From Porphyromonas uenonis DSM 23387 = JCM 13868 (GTDB taxonomy: Bacteria; Bacteroidota; Bacteroidia; Bacteroidales; Porphyromonadaceae), in NCBI RefSeq assembly GCF_000482365.1, contig NZ_KI535309.1, positions 35,546-99,545 of the forward strand: DNA of 64,000 nucleotides, read 5' to 3'. The notes beneath the pieces are model-generated. The model saw only the letters and a list, made by a program, of their open reading frames with translations. It searched no databases and was not told where the DNA came from. Below are positions 51,392 to 60,436 of this stretch, one piece after another. The first letter of the stretch is position 1. Each line of letters opens with the position of its first letter. The position numbers and the translations under genes are program-made.

Positions 51392-52210
51392 ATGGAGCAG
51401 GAGACACTGCGGGTGGTTCTCGCACAGCGCCCGATCGTCTGGACAGATCCCGAGGCAAACCTTCGCCTCATGGCGGAGGACATACGCACGGCTGCCGAGG
51501 AGGGAGCGCACTTAGTTGTCTTCCCCGAGGTGATGCTCACGGGCTTTAACCTCAAGGTGGCTCAGTCGGCCCGTCCCTGGCGGGGTGCTGAGCTGGAGCG
51601 CCTGCGAGCCTTGGCGCAGGAGCATCAGATAGCGATCGCCTCCTCCGCCTTCGTCTGGGACGACGAGGCGCAGCCGACGCACTACTACAACCGTGCCTAC
51701 ATGGCGCTCCCCGACGGATCGCTCTATGCGCAGGACAAGCGGCACCTCTTCTCCATAGCTGGCGAAGACCGCCTCCTCACGCCAGGCAAGGACTACGACA
51801 TCGTCACCTATCGTGGCTGGCGCATACGACTGATCACCTGCTACGACCTACGCTTCCCCGTATGGTGTCGCAATCGTACCCATACGGACGGCTCGCTCGA
51901 CTACGACCTCCTGCTCGTCGTCGCCAATTGGCCTCGTCCCCGCATCACCGCTTGGCGCACACTCCTACAAGCTCGCGCCGTCGAGAATGTCGCCTACGTC
52001 ATCGGCGTCAACCGCATCGGCTCCGATCCCTTTGGCACCGACTACTCAGGCGAAAGCTTAGCCTACGACTATCTCGGCAGCCCGCTCATCGAAGCGAAAC
52101 CTTACGCAGACCAACTCTTGAGCGCCACGCTAGAGCCGGAGCCTCTGGCAGCCTTTCGGCAGAAGTTCCCCGTATGGCGCGACAGTGACCCCTTTACCCT
52201 TCACTCCTAA
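51392..52210 (+). CDS. Nitrilase-family amidohydrolase (omega-amidase-like)
   Basis: 272 residues. The Glu-Lys-Cys triad is present: VVFPEVMLTGF, YAQDKRHLFS and LITCYDLRFPVW. The sequence context, with HLFSIAGED and ITAWRTLLQARAVENVAYVIGVNRIG, fits YafV/NIT2-type omega-amidases that hydrolyse alpha-ketoglutaramate. The exact substrate is inferred only. It is in a tight run with the acyltransferase and ABC importer genes. Confidence 0.87.
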   Translation: MEQETLRVVLAQRPIVWTDPEANLRLMAEDIRTAAEEGAHLVVFPEVMLTGFNLKVAQSARPWRGAELERLRALAQEHQIAIASSAFVWDDEAQPTHYYNRAYMALPDGSLYAQDKRHLFSIAGEDRLLTPGKDYDIVTYRGWRIRLITCYDLRFPVWCRNRTHTDGSLDYDLLLVVANWPRPRITAWRTLLQARAVENVAYVIGVNRIGSDPFGTDYSGESLAYDYLGSPLIEAKPYADQLLSATLEPEPLAAFRQKFPVWRDSDPFTLHS

Positions 52211-52216
52211 CGTACT

Positions 52217-53083
52217 ATGACCGCTCTAACCCATTCGCTGCGCAGACCGCTCCTGCGCTTCCTTCCGCTCCTACTTCTGTTCCCTCTCTTGGTCGGTTGC
52301 CACAAGGCGAGCCAGCAAGAAGACGAGACGCAAGCGCCACGCATCGTCTCGCTCGTCCCCTCCGTGACTGACCAGCTCTACGACCTCGGATGCGACTCGC
52401 TCCTCGTCGGCTGCACCTCTTACTGTAGCCGAGCCGTTGCCGATAGCGTCACCGTCGTTGGCTCCGCCATACAGACCAATCTCGAGCTCCTCATAGCACA
52501 GCGTCCGACCCTTGTCTTCGCCTCCGACTTCACCGCTCCGCAGACCATCTCCGCACTGGAGAACGCTGGCATCGAGGTCGTTCAGTTTACCAATCCCGCC
52601 AGCTACGACACCATACAGGCGCAGTATCGCCAGATTGCCACACTCGTCGGCGCGAGCGACCGTGCCGAGTCTCAGCTCGCAAAGATTAACCAGCGAGTCG
52701 ACTGGCTCAAGCAGCTCAATGCGACACGCCCCTGGCATCCTCGTGCCTTCATGCAGATAGCTTTTGACCCGCTCTTTGGTGCCTCCACCTCGACCTATAT
52801 GAATGACCTAATCACCTTCAGCGGTTGTACGAACATCGTCACCGTGGCGGGCAATGGTCAGCTCAGCCTAGAGTATGTCGTAGAGCAAGACCCCGAGGTG
52901 CTCTTCCTCATCACCAATCATGGCAGCGAGAGCGGATCAGAAGAGTCGTGGCACACGCTGCGCTCGGTCACAGCTGTGCAGCAAAGCAACTACTGCCCGC
53001 TCCCAGGAGAAATCGTCAGCCAGCCCACGCCACAGCACTTTGTCGAGGCACTGCAGCTGATGACCGACTACCTTAGTGAGTAA
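52217..53083 (+). CDS. ABC importer substrate-binding lipoprotein (BtuF/FecB type)
   Basis: 288 residues. Lipoprotein signal LLLLFPLLVGC (Cys28). The helical-backbone binding fold is recognisable from RIVSLVPSVTDQLYDLGCDSLLVGCTSYC, ETLVFAS-like QRPTLVFASDF, and NDLITFSGCTNIV to the C-terminal LMTDYL helix. It delivers an iron-siderophore or corrinoid to the FecCD-type permease encoded next. The BtuF-like motif CTSYC points slightly toward corrinoids, but the ligand is not decidable here. Confidence 0.87.
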   Translation: MTALTHSLRRPLLRFLPLLLLFPLLVGCHKASQQEDETQAPRIVSLVPSVTDQLYDLGCDSLLVGCTSYCSRAVADSVTVVGSAIQTNLELLIAQRPTLVFASDFTAPQTISALENAGIEVVQFTNPASYDTIQAQYRQIATLVGASDRAESQLAKINQRVDWLKQLNATRPWHPRAFMQIAFDPLFGASTSTYMNDLITFSGCTNIVTVAGNGQLSLEYVVEQDPEVLFLITNHGSESGSEESWHTLRSVTAVQQSNYCPLPGEIVSQPTPQHFVEALQLMTDYLSE

Positions 53084-54107
53084 AAGTTTCTTCCCCATGC
53101 CCCACCGACCGACCCTCGCTAAGTCCTACTGGACGCTCCCTCTGATGGTGCTGCTGCTCCTAGTCGTCGCCATCCTATCGCTACATGTCGGGGCGCATCC
53201 CATCTCCCTCTGGCAGCTCTCGGAGATCCTCTCAGACACCACCTCTGTCGAGTACACGATCCTGACGCAGCTTCGTCTGCCACGTATCATCAACGCCATC
53301 TCCATCGGTGGCGGGCTAAGCCTCTGCGGAGCTATCCTGCAGGGGCTTTTTCGCAACCCGCTCGTCGAGCCCTACACCCTCGGCATCTCGGGCGGTGCTT
53401 CGCTAGGGGTCACGCTCGCCATCGTCTTAGGCTTGTCCACCGCCTTCCTGACGCTCCCCGCCTTCGGCTTCATCGGAGCTTTGGTCACCATCTTACTGGT
53501 CTATGCCAATAGCTACCAGCGCCACGGACTAAGCGTACAGCGCATGCTCCTCGTCGGTGTGATGGTCAGCTTCATGGCTTCGTCAGGCGTCATGCTTCTT
53601 CTCTCCGTGGCTCGTGCCGAGCAACTCTCCCGCATCATCTTCTGGACGATGGGTTCGCTACAGGAAAGCAAGCCGTTTATCGTCTGGGGCATGCTCCTCT
53701 TCACCTTGCTCCTCCTAGGGGTGAGCTACCTCTTCGTACAGTCGCTCAATGCGCTCCGTCTGGGCGAACTCAAAGCGCAGCAGCTCGGCATCAACACACG
53801 ACGAGTCGTGCTGTGGCTCTTCGTCCTCAGCTCGCTGCTGACCAGTGCCTGCGTCTCCGTAGCTGGCGTCATCGGCTTCGTCGGGCTAGTCATTCCGCAG
53901 GCGACACGTATCCTCCTCGGCAATGACTACCGCGTCCTCCTCGTCGGGAGCTTCATCAATGGCGGCATCTTCCTCATCCTCTGCGATATGTTGGCCCGCA
54001 CCATCCTTTCGCCCATTGAGCTCCCGATAGGTGTCATCACCGGCTTGATCGGTGGCGTCGCCTTCCTCTACCTCATTCACCGCACTAGACGCTCGCACCA
54101 AATATGA
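53076..54107 (+). CDS. FecCD-family ABC permease (BtuC type)
   Basis: 343 residues from GTG, overlapping the binding-protein gene by 8 bases; an ATG at 53097 would remove seven residues. About nine or ten helices are visible, with the family motifs LRLPRIINAISIGGGLSLCGAILQGLFRNPLVEPYTLGISGGASLG and VSVAGVIGFVGLVIPQATR. It forms the inner-membrane channel of the importer. The ATPase gene follows with a 4-base overlap. Confidence 0.93.
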   Translation: MSKSFFPMPHRPTLAKSYWTLPLMVLLLLVVAILSLHVGAHPISLWQLSEILSDTTSVEYTILTQLRLPRIINAISIGGGLSLCGAILQGLFRNPLVEPYTLGISGGASLGVTLAIVLGLSTAFLTLPAFGFIGALVTILLVYANSYQRHGLSVQRMLLVGVMVSFMASSGVMLLLSVARAEQLSRIIFWTMGSLQESKPFIVWGMLLFTLLLLGVSYLFVQSLNALRLGELKAQQLGINTRRVVLWLFVLSSLLTSACVSVAGVIGFVGLVIPQATRILLGNDYRVLLVGSFINGGIFLILCDMLARTILSPIELPIGVITGLIGGVAFLYLIHRTRRSHQI

Positions 54108-54889
54108 CCAGTCAGACGATCCTACGTGCCGAGCAGCTCATCTGTGGCTATGGTCGCAAGGCGGTCATCGGCCCTCTCGACCTCGCCATCGCTCGTGGCT
54201 CCCTGACTGCTATCATCGGGCCTAATGGGGCTGGCAAAAGCACCTGCTTCAAAACCCTCACGGGCGTCCTGCCCCCACTCTCTGGAAAGGTTAGCCTACT
54301 AGACAAACTCCTCAGCAACTACACCCTCCGTGAGCGTGCTCGCCTCGTCTCGATGGTCAATCAACAGATCATTCCTCAGCCACTCAGGGTCTACGACTAC
54401 GTCCTCATGGGACGACTGCCTTACTTCAAGCGCTTTCAGATCGGATACAGCGAAGAGGATCATGCACGCTGCGACCATTACCTCGAGCGCACCGGCATCG
54501 CACGACTAGCCGACAAGCGACTCGACGAACTGAGCGGTGGCGAACAGCAGATGGTCGCCATAGCACAGGCACTCACGCAGGAGCCTCAGCTCCTCCTCCT
54601 CGACGAGCCGATCTCGCACCTAGACATCGGCTACACGACCGAGATCATGCAGCTCCTCGAGACGCTCCACGCAGAGGGATTGACGATCCTGATGATCCTC
54701 CACGATATCAACGTAGCCTCCGAGTACTGCGAGGAGCTCATCCTCTTCGGTCCCGACGGCTTGCTCGCTCACGGCACCCCCCAGACGGTTCTCACCGAGG
54801 CGCACCTGCAGGCGGCCTACCACACCACCGTCCTCGTGCAGCCCGCCCCCGCCTCCGGCCGACCCTACATCTATCCCCAGCGTCGCTAG
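54104..54889 (+). CDS. ABC transporter ATP-binding protein (BtuD/FecE type)
   Basis: 261 residues. Walker A is IIGPNGAGKSTC, the Q-loop lies in VSMVNQQI, the ABC signature is ELSGGEQQM, and Walker B LLLLDEPISHLDIG. It energises the permease encoded immediately upstream. With the binding protein and permease it forms a complete iron-chelate or corrinoid importer. No cobalamin riboswitch is visible upstream of the unit. Confidence 0.93.
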   Translation: MTSQTILRAEQLICGYGRKAVIGPLDLAIARGSLTAIIGPNGAGKSTCFKTLTGVLPPLSGKVSLLDKLLSNYTLRERARLVSMVNQQIIPQPLRVYDYVLMGRLPYFKRFQIGYSEEDHARCDHYLERTGIARLADKRLDELSGGEQQMVAIAQALTQEPQLLLLDEPISHLDIGYTTEIMQLLETLHAEGLTILMILHDINVASEYCEELILFGPDGLLAHGTPQTVLTEAHLQAAYHTTVLVQPAPASGRPYIYPQRR

Positions 54890-54944
54890 CCAGTCGCTCC
54901 TCTTCATTTCCTCCGATACGCCTGAGACATTGGTGCCAATAGAG

Positions 54945-55038
54945 TGAAACTAAAGTTTCTTCCGTAGGAAACTCTAGTTTCATACCTAGGAAACTCCAGT
55001 TTCTTACCTAGGAAACTCTAGTTTCATACCTAGGAAAC
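54945..55038. repeat. 22-bp tandem CCTAGG array (array 3)
   Basis: TAGGAAACTC-type units start at 54965, 54987, 55009 and 55031, an exact 22-base period. Each unit contains a GAAACTC-AGTTTC half palindrome joined by TACCTAGG. A shorter related inverted pair (GAAACTAAAGTTTC) precedes it. It lies between the ABC ATPase and folD and shares the ACCTAGGAA core with arrays 1 and 2. Confidence 0.9.
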
Positions 55039-55082
55039 TATTTGCGGGTAGGCTACGACCGAGTTAATCTCTCAGATTTCGG

Positions 55083-55090
55083 TATCTTTG
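55083..55090 (+). promoter_or_regulatory. -7 promoter box for folD-mfd
   Basis: TATCTTTG. Transcription begins after a possible upstream start of the folD frame at 55042, so the inner ATG at 55186 is favoured. Confidence 0.65.
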
Positions 55091-55185
55091 TACAGCAACT
55101 TTGCGAAGGTGATGCCACGAAGAGAGCTTTGCTCACCTCGCTAGCACAAGCAGAACAACAAATTCATCTATACAAATACTACTCT

Positions 55186-56079
55186 ATGACACAAGAATCA
55201 TTCATTCGCCTAGATGGCAAGACCACGGCGACTGAAATCAAGAAGGAGATTGCCAAAGAGGTACAGCAGATGGTCGCTGCGGGGCAGCGTCCACCCTGTC
55301 TAGGCGCTATCATCGTGGGGCATGACGGTGCCAGTGAGACCTACATAGCGAGCAAGATTAAGGCTTGCGAGGAGGTCGGCTTCATCTCCTTGACGAAGCG
55401 CTTCGATGAGTCCATCACGCAGGAAGAACTCATCGCCGAGATCGAGCAGCTCAACAAAGATCCCGAGGTCGATGGCTTCATCGTCCAGCTCCCGCTACCG
55501 AAGCATATTGACGAGCAGGCGGTCATTCACGCTGTGGACTACCGCAAGGATGTGGATGGATTCCACCCGATCAACGTGGGACTCCTAAGTCTCGGCGAGC
55601 CGTGCCTCGTACCTGCCACGCCGAAGGGGGTTATCGAGCTACTCAAGCACTACAACCTCAGCACAGAGGGCAAGCATGTGGTAGTCCTCGGACGAAGCAA
55701 CATCGTTGGCAAACCGATCGCTCAGCTTTTCCTTCAGAAGGGTGCGCAGGGCAATGCGACCGTGACGATCTGCCACAGCCGTACGAAAGATATCGCCTCC
55801 ATTTGCCGTCAGGCTGACATCGTTGTCGCTGCGATCGGCATCCCGCTCTTTGTCAAGAAGGAGATGGTCAAGGAGGGTGCCATCGTCATCGACGTGGGCA
55901 TCACACGTGTCCCCGACGCAACGAAGAAGAGTGGCTCTCGCATCGTAGGCGACGTTGACTTTGACGAGGTGGCTCCGCACTGCTCCTACATCACGCCTGT
56001 GCCAGGCGGTGTAGGTCCTATGACCATCATCACGCTGATGCGCAATACGATCCTGGCTCGCCAGCTACGCCAGAAGTAG
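55186..56079 (+). CDS. folD: Methylenetetrahydrofolate dehydrogenase/cyclohydrolase
   Basis: 297 residues from [21 protein letters not shown]. The family motifs are [22 protein letters not shown] with the catalytic Lys, [13 protein letters not shown], the NADP-binding [16 protein letters not shown] and [15 protein letters not shown]. It interconverts methylene-, methenyl- and formyl-tetrahydrofolate. The longer open frame upstream contains the promoter and is not used. mfd follows after 10 bases. Confidence 0.96.
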   Translation: MTQESFIRLDGKTTATEIKKEIAKEVQQMVAAGQRPPCLGAIIVGHDGASETYIASKIKACEEVGFISLTKRFDESITQEELIAEIEQLNKDPEVDGFIVQLPLPKHIDEQAVIHAVDYRKDVDGFHPINVGLLSLGEPCLVPATPKGVIELLKHYNLSTEGKHVVVLGRSNIVGKPIAQLFLQKGAQGNATVTICHSRTKDIASICRQADIVVAAIGIPLFVKKEMVKEGAIVIDVGITRVPDATKKSGSRIVGDVDFDEVAPHCSYITPVPGGVGPMTIITLMRNTILARQLRQK

Positions 56080-56089
56080 TCTCTCCCCT

Positions 56090-59000
56090 ATGTCCCTCCT
56101 CGATCTCTGGCACGATCATCCGCGCATCGTAGAGCTTCGCCAAGCCCTACAGCAGGATCATTGTGTAGAGCTCGAGGGGGTGACCGCTTCGGCGCCCGCC
56201 TTTATCCTCGCCACCTTGGCGCGTGAGCATCCTTATCTAGTGATTGCCGAGGATGACGACAGTGCGGGCTATATGCTGGGCGACTTAGAGGCTCTGGGTG
56301 TCAAAGCTTACTACTACCCCTCAGCCTTCAATAGACATATTAAGTATGGTCAGCGAGAACCAGCGCAGGAGGTCTTGCGTGCCGAATTGCTCGCCTGCCT
56401 TGCTGCGGGCGATACACCGCTGATCGTCTCTTACCCCGAAGCTCTTGCCGAGGCAATACCCTCCCAGCAGGAGGTGGCGCAGAGCTGCTTCACGCTCAGC
56501 GTGGGCGATGTGATCTCTCGAGATAAGCTACGAGAGCGACTACTCGAGGAGGGCTTCGAAGAGGTGGACTACGTCTACAGTCCTGGTCAAGTGGTCTACC
56601 GTGGTAGTCTTGTGGACATCTTCTCTTACGGGAGCACCTACCCGTACCGCATTGACTTCTTTGACGATGAGATCGATAGCATACGTCGCTTTGACATCGA
56701 GAGCCAGCTCTCTGTGGATCAGTGCGAGCGAGCTGAGATAGCCCCCGCACTACAGGTCAAAGGCGATGCCGCAGGCGGAGAGACTTCGCTCCTGTCGCTC
56801 CTATCCCCTGACTACCAACTCTGGATCAGTCGCTACGAGTCGCTAGCTGAGCAGTGCAAAGGGCTTTACGATGCGGAGCTAGCGGTAGAGTACGAAGGGG
56901 CTTTTACCACACAGGAGGAGATGCGCGAGCTGCTACTTCCTCCAGACAAACTCTCGGCTGAAGTGGCGCAGCGCACGAAGATCCTAGGCACTCCGACGAA
57001 AGGGCTGTCAATCGTCGACCAGCGGATCACCTTTGCGACGAAGCCACAGCTACTGATCCATCGCCACTTTGACCTATTGGTCGAGGAGCTGCAGGTGCGC
57101 AAGCGGGGCTTCTTCAAGAGCTTCTTCCTCTCCGAGTCGTCCGCACAGGCGCAGCGCCTCAAGGAGATACTCATCGAGCGTGAAGCCGAGGAGCTCCTCC
57201 CCGAGTGGGTGCCACTGGTCGTTCACGAGGGATTTGAGGATAAGGACTTGGACGTCTTGCTCCTGACCGATCATCAGGTCTTCGACCGCTACCACCACTA
57301 CCAGCTCAAGAGCGACCGCATACGCAATGCCGATGCGGCGATCTCGCTCAAGGAGCTACACGCCATCTCGCCTGGCGACTACATCGTCCACAGCGACCAC
57401 GGCGTGGGGCAGTTTGACGGGCTCCTCACCACGGAGGTAGACGGCAAGCCACGTGAGGTGGTCAAGCTGGTTTACCAAAACAAAGATGTGCTCCTCGTCA
57501 GCATCCACAGCCTGCACAAGCTCTCAAAGTATCAGGCACAAGAGGAGGGTTCGCCACAGCTCAGCAAACTAGGTACTGGAGCCTGGACAAAGCTCAAGGA
57601 GCGTGCGAAGACCAAGATCAAGTCGATCGCTCGTGACCTCATTGCGCTCTATGCAGCGCGCAAGGAGCAACCAGGCTTTGCCTTTTCGCCCGATAGTTAC
57701 CTGCAGCACGAGATGGAGGCTTCCTTTGCTTATGAGGAGACGCCCGACCAACTGAAAGCGATCGAGCAGATCAAGGCGGACATGGAGAGTAACCGCCCGA
57801 TGGATCGATTGGTCTGCGGTGACGTGGGCTTTGGCAAGACGGAGGTAGCGATACGAGCTGCCTTCAAGGCGGTCGCCGACAGCAAGCAGGTGGCGGTCCT
57901 AGTGCCGACGACGATCCTCGCTTACCAGCACTACCAAACCTTTAGCCAGAGACTTGAGGGTTTGCCCTGCCGCATCGAATACCTCTCGAGAGCTAAGAGC
58001 GATAAGCAGACGAAAGCGATCCTAGCGGACCTAGCCGAGGGACGGGTCGACATATTGATCGGCACGCACCGACTGCTGGGCAAAGGGGTCACCTTCAAGT
58101 CGCTCGGACTGCTCATCATAGACGAGGAGCAGAAGTTTGGCGTCAAGGCTAAGGAGCAGCTCCGCAAGCTACAGGTCAACGTGGATACGCTCACGCTCTC
58201 GGCAACACCGATACCCCGCACCCTACAGTTCTCCCTGATGGGTGCTCGTGACCTCTCCAATATCAATACGCCTCCGCGCAATCGTCAGCCCGTCACGACA
58301 CGCCTCATTCGCTGGTCGCAAGAGACCATCGCCGACGCTATCGGTTACGAGTTGGCAAGGCACGGGCAAGTCTTCTTCGTCCACAACCGCATCGAGTCGA
58401 TCCACGGCGTGGCGGGACAGATCCAGGAGTGCGTCCCAGGCATTCGCATAGCGATTGCTCACGGGCGCTTGACCCCGAGCGAGACGGAGCGGATACTGCT
58501 AGACTTTGCGGAGCGCAAGTACGACCTGCTCCTAGCCACGACGATCATCGAGAACGGCATCGACATGCCCAATGTCAATACAATCATCATCAACTCTGCT
58601 CACCGCTACGGACTCAGCGACCTGCACCAGCTCCGTGGCCGTGTGGGGCGTGGTAGCCAGCGGGCATACTGCTACCTGATCACCCCGCCACTGGGCACCC
58701 TCACGGAGGCTGCCGCACGGCGTGTCAAGGCGATCGAGAGTCTCTCCGACCTAGGCAGTGGTATGCGCATCGCCTTGCAAGATCTGGACATACGAGGTGC
58801 TGGCAATATATTAGGTACCGAGCAAAGCGGCTTCATCGCGGATCTGGGCTTCGAGACTTACCGCAAAGTCTTTGAGGAGGCAGTCCGCGAGGTCAAGCAG
58901 GAGGACTTTGCTGCGCTCTTTGCCGCTCAGACGGAGCAGCAGGCGGAGCTGGGCAATGCCCTCACCGACACCACGATCGATACCGACCTCGACCTCTCCC

Positions 59001-59437
59001 TACCCCACGAATACATCCCGCAAGACAGCGAGCGCATCTTGCTCTACCGTGAACTGGACGAGCTGGCGAGCGACCGCGAACTAAAAGAGTTTGCCGATCG
59101 CTTGCGAGACCGCTTTGGCGCCCTGCCACCGCAGACGCAGGGGCTTCTCATGGTGCCACGTCTGCGACGTTTGGCCAGCCACCTAGGCATCGTCAAGGTC
59201 TCGCTACGTCGTGAGCAGATGATCCTTTTCCTCCCGCCCAGCGGCTCAGCATACTATCAGAGCAAAGCCTTCGACATACTCCTCAAGAGCGTGGCCAGCT
59301 ACGGCAAAGCGTGCGAAGTGCGCGAGACCCGTGAGGGACACCGCAGCGTCAAGTGGCATAACGTCACCACCGTCTACCAAGCCGACAAAATCCTCTCCAC
59401 GCTCTACAAAGCGCTCTTCGCCCATCCCGCCAAGTAA
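56090..59437 (+). CDS. mfd: Transcription-repair coupling factor
   Basis: 1115 residues. The N-terminal UvrB-like region, CarD-like RNA polymerase interaction domain (SPGDYIVHSDHGVGQFDGLLTTEVDGKPREVVKLVYQNKDVLLV) and RecG-like motor are present. Walker A is VCGDVGFGKTEVAIRAAF, the DExx box LLIIDEEQKFGVKAKEQLR, and motif VI reads QLRGRVGRGSQRAYCYLI. The C-terminal TRCF domain closes the protein. It removes RNA polymerase stalled at lesions and recruits UvrA. It is probably co-transcribed with folD. Confidence 0.97.
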   Translation: MSLLDLWHDHPRIVELRQALQQDHCVELEGVTASAPAFILATLAREHPYLVIAEDDDSAGYMLGDLEALGVKAYYYPSAFNRHIKYGQREPAQEVLRAELLACLAAGDTPLIVSYPEALAEAIPSQQEVAQSCFTLSVGDVISRDKLRERLLEEGFEEVDYVYSPGQVVYRGSLVDIFSYGSTYPYRIDFFDDEIDSIRRFDIESQLSVDQCERAEIAPALQVKGDAAGGETSLLSLLSPDYQLWISRYESLAEQCKGLYDAELAVEYEGAFTTQEEMRELLLPPDKLSAEVAQRTKILGTPTKGLSIVDQRITFATKPQLLIHRHFDLLVEELQVRKRGFFKSFFLSESSAQAQRLKEILIEREAEELLPEWVPLVVHEGFEDKDLDVLLLTDHQVFDRYHHYQLKSDRIRNADAAISLKELHAISPGDYIVHSDHGVGQFDGLLTTEVDGKPREVVKLVYQNKDVLLVSIHSLHKLSKYQAQEEGSPQLSKLGTGAWTKLKERAKTKIKSIARDLIALYAARKEQPGFAFSPDSYLQHEMEASFAYEETPDQLKAIEQIKADMESNRPMDRLVCGDVGFGKTEVAIRAAFKAVADSKQVAVLVPTTILAYQHYQTFSQRLEGLPCRIEYLSRAKSDKQTKAILADLAEGRVDILIGTHRLLGKGVTFKSLGLLIIDEEQKFGVKAKEQLRKLQVNVDTLTLSATPIPRTLQFSLMGARDLSNINTPPRNRQPVTTRLIRWSQETIADAIGYELARHGQVFFVHNRIESIHGVAGQIQECVPGIRIAIAHGRLTPSETERILLDFAERKYDLLLATTIIENGIDMPNVNTIIINSAHRYGLSDLHQLRGRVGRGSQRAYCYLITPPLGTLTEAAARRVKAIESLSDLGSGMRIALQDLDIRGAGNILGTEQSGFIADLGFETYRKVFEEAVREVKQEDFAALFAAQTEQQAELGNALTDTTIDTDLDLSLPHEYIPQDSERILLYRELDELASDRELKEFADRLRDRFGALPPQTQGLLMVPRLRRLASHLGIVKVSLRREQMILFLPPSGSAYYQSKAFDILLKSVASYGKACEVRETREGHRSVKWHNVTTVYQADKILSTLYKALFAHPAK

Positions 59438-59448
59438 ATCAATAAGTC

Positions 59449-59889
59449 ATGCATGTAGGCAACTACACAGCTCTGTATTATCACATTGTATTCTCAACTA
59501 AGGGGAGAAAGCCTTTGCTTTCCCTTGATGTTCAGCAGAGACTATACGCCTATCTGCAACATTGCTCGAAGTCTAAGAGCCATTCCATAATCAAGGTAAA
59601 TGGCATGAGCGATCATATCCACATACTGTTGATGGCTTACTCAGGGGACTTTGTCATCTCCAACTTCGTAAGAGAGATAAAGAAGTCCACAAACAAGTTT
59701 CTCAATACTGCGATGGGTATGAATGGCTCTTTTGCTTGGCAAGATGGGTACTTTGTTAGTACGGTTAGCAAGCGAGATGTTGCAGCTATATGCAGGTACA
59801 TTGAAATGCAACAAGAACATCACAGCAAGTTTGATGTCGCAAAAGAACTAGAGATCATCTTCAGACTAAATGATGATGAGCTCAGATAG
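59449..59889 (+). CDS. Y1 (HUH) transposase, IS200-like / REP-associated type
   Basis: 146 residues, the full size of a Y1 transposase domain. The HUH motif is in MSDHIHILLMAY. Candidate nucleophile Tyr is in FAWQDGYFVSTVSKRDV, followed by YIEMQQEHHSKFDVAKELE as in Bacteroidota members of the family. It starts 12 bases after mfd, with no TnpB partner. The sequences downstream contain palindromes and GTAG-headed repeats that such an enzyme could recognise. Single-strand transposition or REP-sequence maintenance is inferred. Base composition (A/T-richer than mfd) suggests horizontal arrival. Confidence 0.88.
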   Translation: MHVGNYTALYYHIVFSTKGRKPLLSLDVQQRLYAYLQHCSKSKSHSIIKVNGMSDHIHILLMAYSGDFVISNFVREIKKSTNKFLNTAMGMNGSFAWQDGYFVSTVSKRDVAAICRYIEMQQEHHSKFDVAKELEIIFRLNDDELR

Positions 59890-59988
59890 GCATTAGTCCG
59901 ACCCACAAGGGGTCGATAAACTGCTACCGTCTTGCCCCCATCGGTCGTTCGGGGCTGTAGCCCCTCCGACCGACGGCTACGATGCGTC

Positions 59989-60012
59989 GGACCTCTCACG
60001 AGGTCCTTTTTT
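59989..60012 (+). terminator. Terminator downstream of the Y1 transposase
   Basis: GGACCTC and GAGGTCC pair around a 4-base loop, followed by TTTTTT. It lies inside the left arm of the inverted repeat. Confidence 0.8.
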
Positions 60013-60053
60013 ATAAGAGCCATCGGAGGGTTTAGAGGTTAGAGATTAGAGGG

Positions 60054-60300
60054 GACGAGTAACGGTTGTAGGGACGCTCGGTCGAGCGTCCGTTGGGTAA
60101 AAGCGAGACGTATAACCCGTCATCGTAAAAACTGGACATCGTATCGCTTTAACGGGGACGGACGCACGACCGTGAGTCCCTACAAGGGTTACACGTCCCG
60201 TGCGTCTGTACATACTGTTACACGTCTCGCTTTGACACAACGGATGCCATCCGACTAGAGACATCCGTGCGTCCCTACACGGGGCTACCCGTCCTCTGCA
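60054..60300. repeat. REP-like GTAG palindrome cluster (locus D)
   Basis: GTAG (60068-60071) is followed by the palindrome GGACGCTCGGTCGAGCGTCC (60072-60091). Two further units in reverse orientation end ...GTGAGTCCCTACA and ...GTGCGTCCCTACA. Flanks GTAACGGTTGTAGGGACGC and TTTGACACAACGGA match locus A. Confidence 0.8.
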
Positions 60301-60436
60301 TCTTTACGGAGAGCAGACGACCGCTTGCGGTCGGACGCTTCGTAGCCGTCGGTCGGAGGGGCAACAGCCCCGAACGACCGATGGTTAGGTGAACACGCTA
60401 GAGGATCGACCCATTGTGGGTCGGACTAGACGAGGC

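Larger units (their letters stand above)
59895..60430. repeat. Long inverted repeats enclosing REP-like units
   Basis: The left arm (about 59895-59990) and right arm (about 60330-60428) are inverse copies: both contain TAGTCCGACCCACAA-GGGTCGAT at the outer edge and the hairpin CGGTCG-GGGGCT-AGCCCC-CGACCG (59942-59972 and, inverted, 60350-60380), separated by a variable 20-base stretch. Between the arms lie GTAG-palindrome units and a CTCTAAY tract. The region starts just after the transposase stop and ends just past the LRR gene stop. No gene is visible in it. Confidence 0.85.

Noticed and set aside
52211-52216. Cobalamin riboswitch for the BtuFCD-like genes
   Set aside because: Only six bases separate the genes, and I could not find B12-box-like sequence upstream of the unit.
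54945-55038. Possible CRISPR array (regular 22-bp repeats)
   Set aside because: Units are contiguous tandem copies without unique spacers, and no cas genes are in the window.
55042-55185. Extended N-terminus of FolD
   Set aside because: The -7 box at 55083 falls inside it and the added residues do not resemble FolD.
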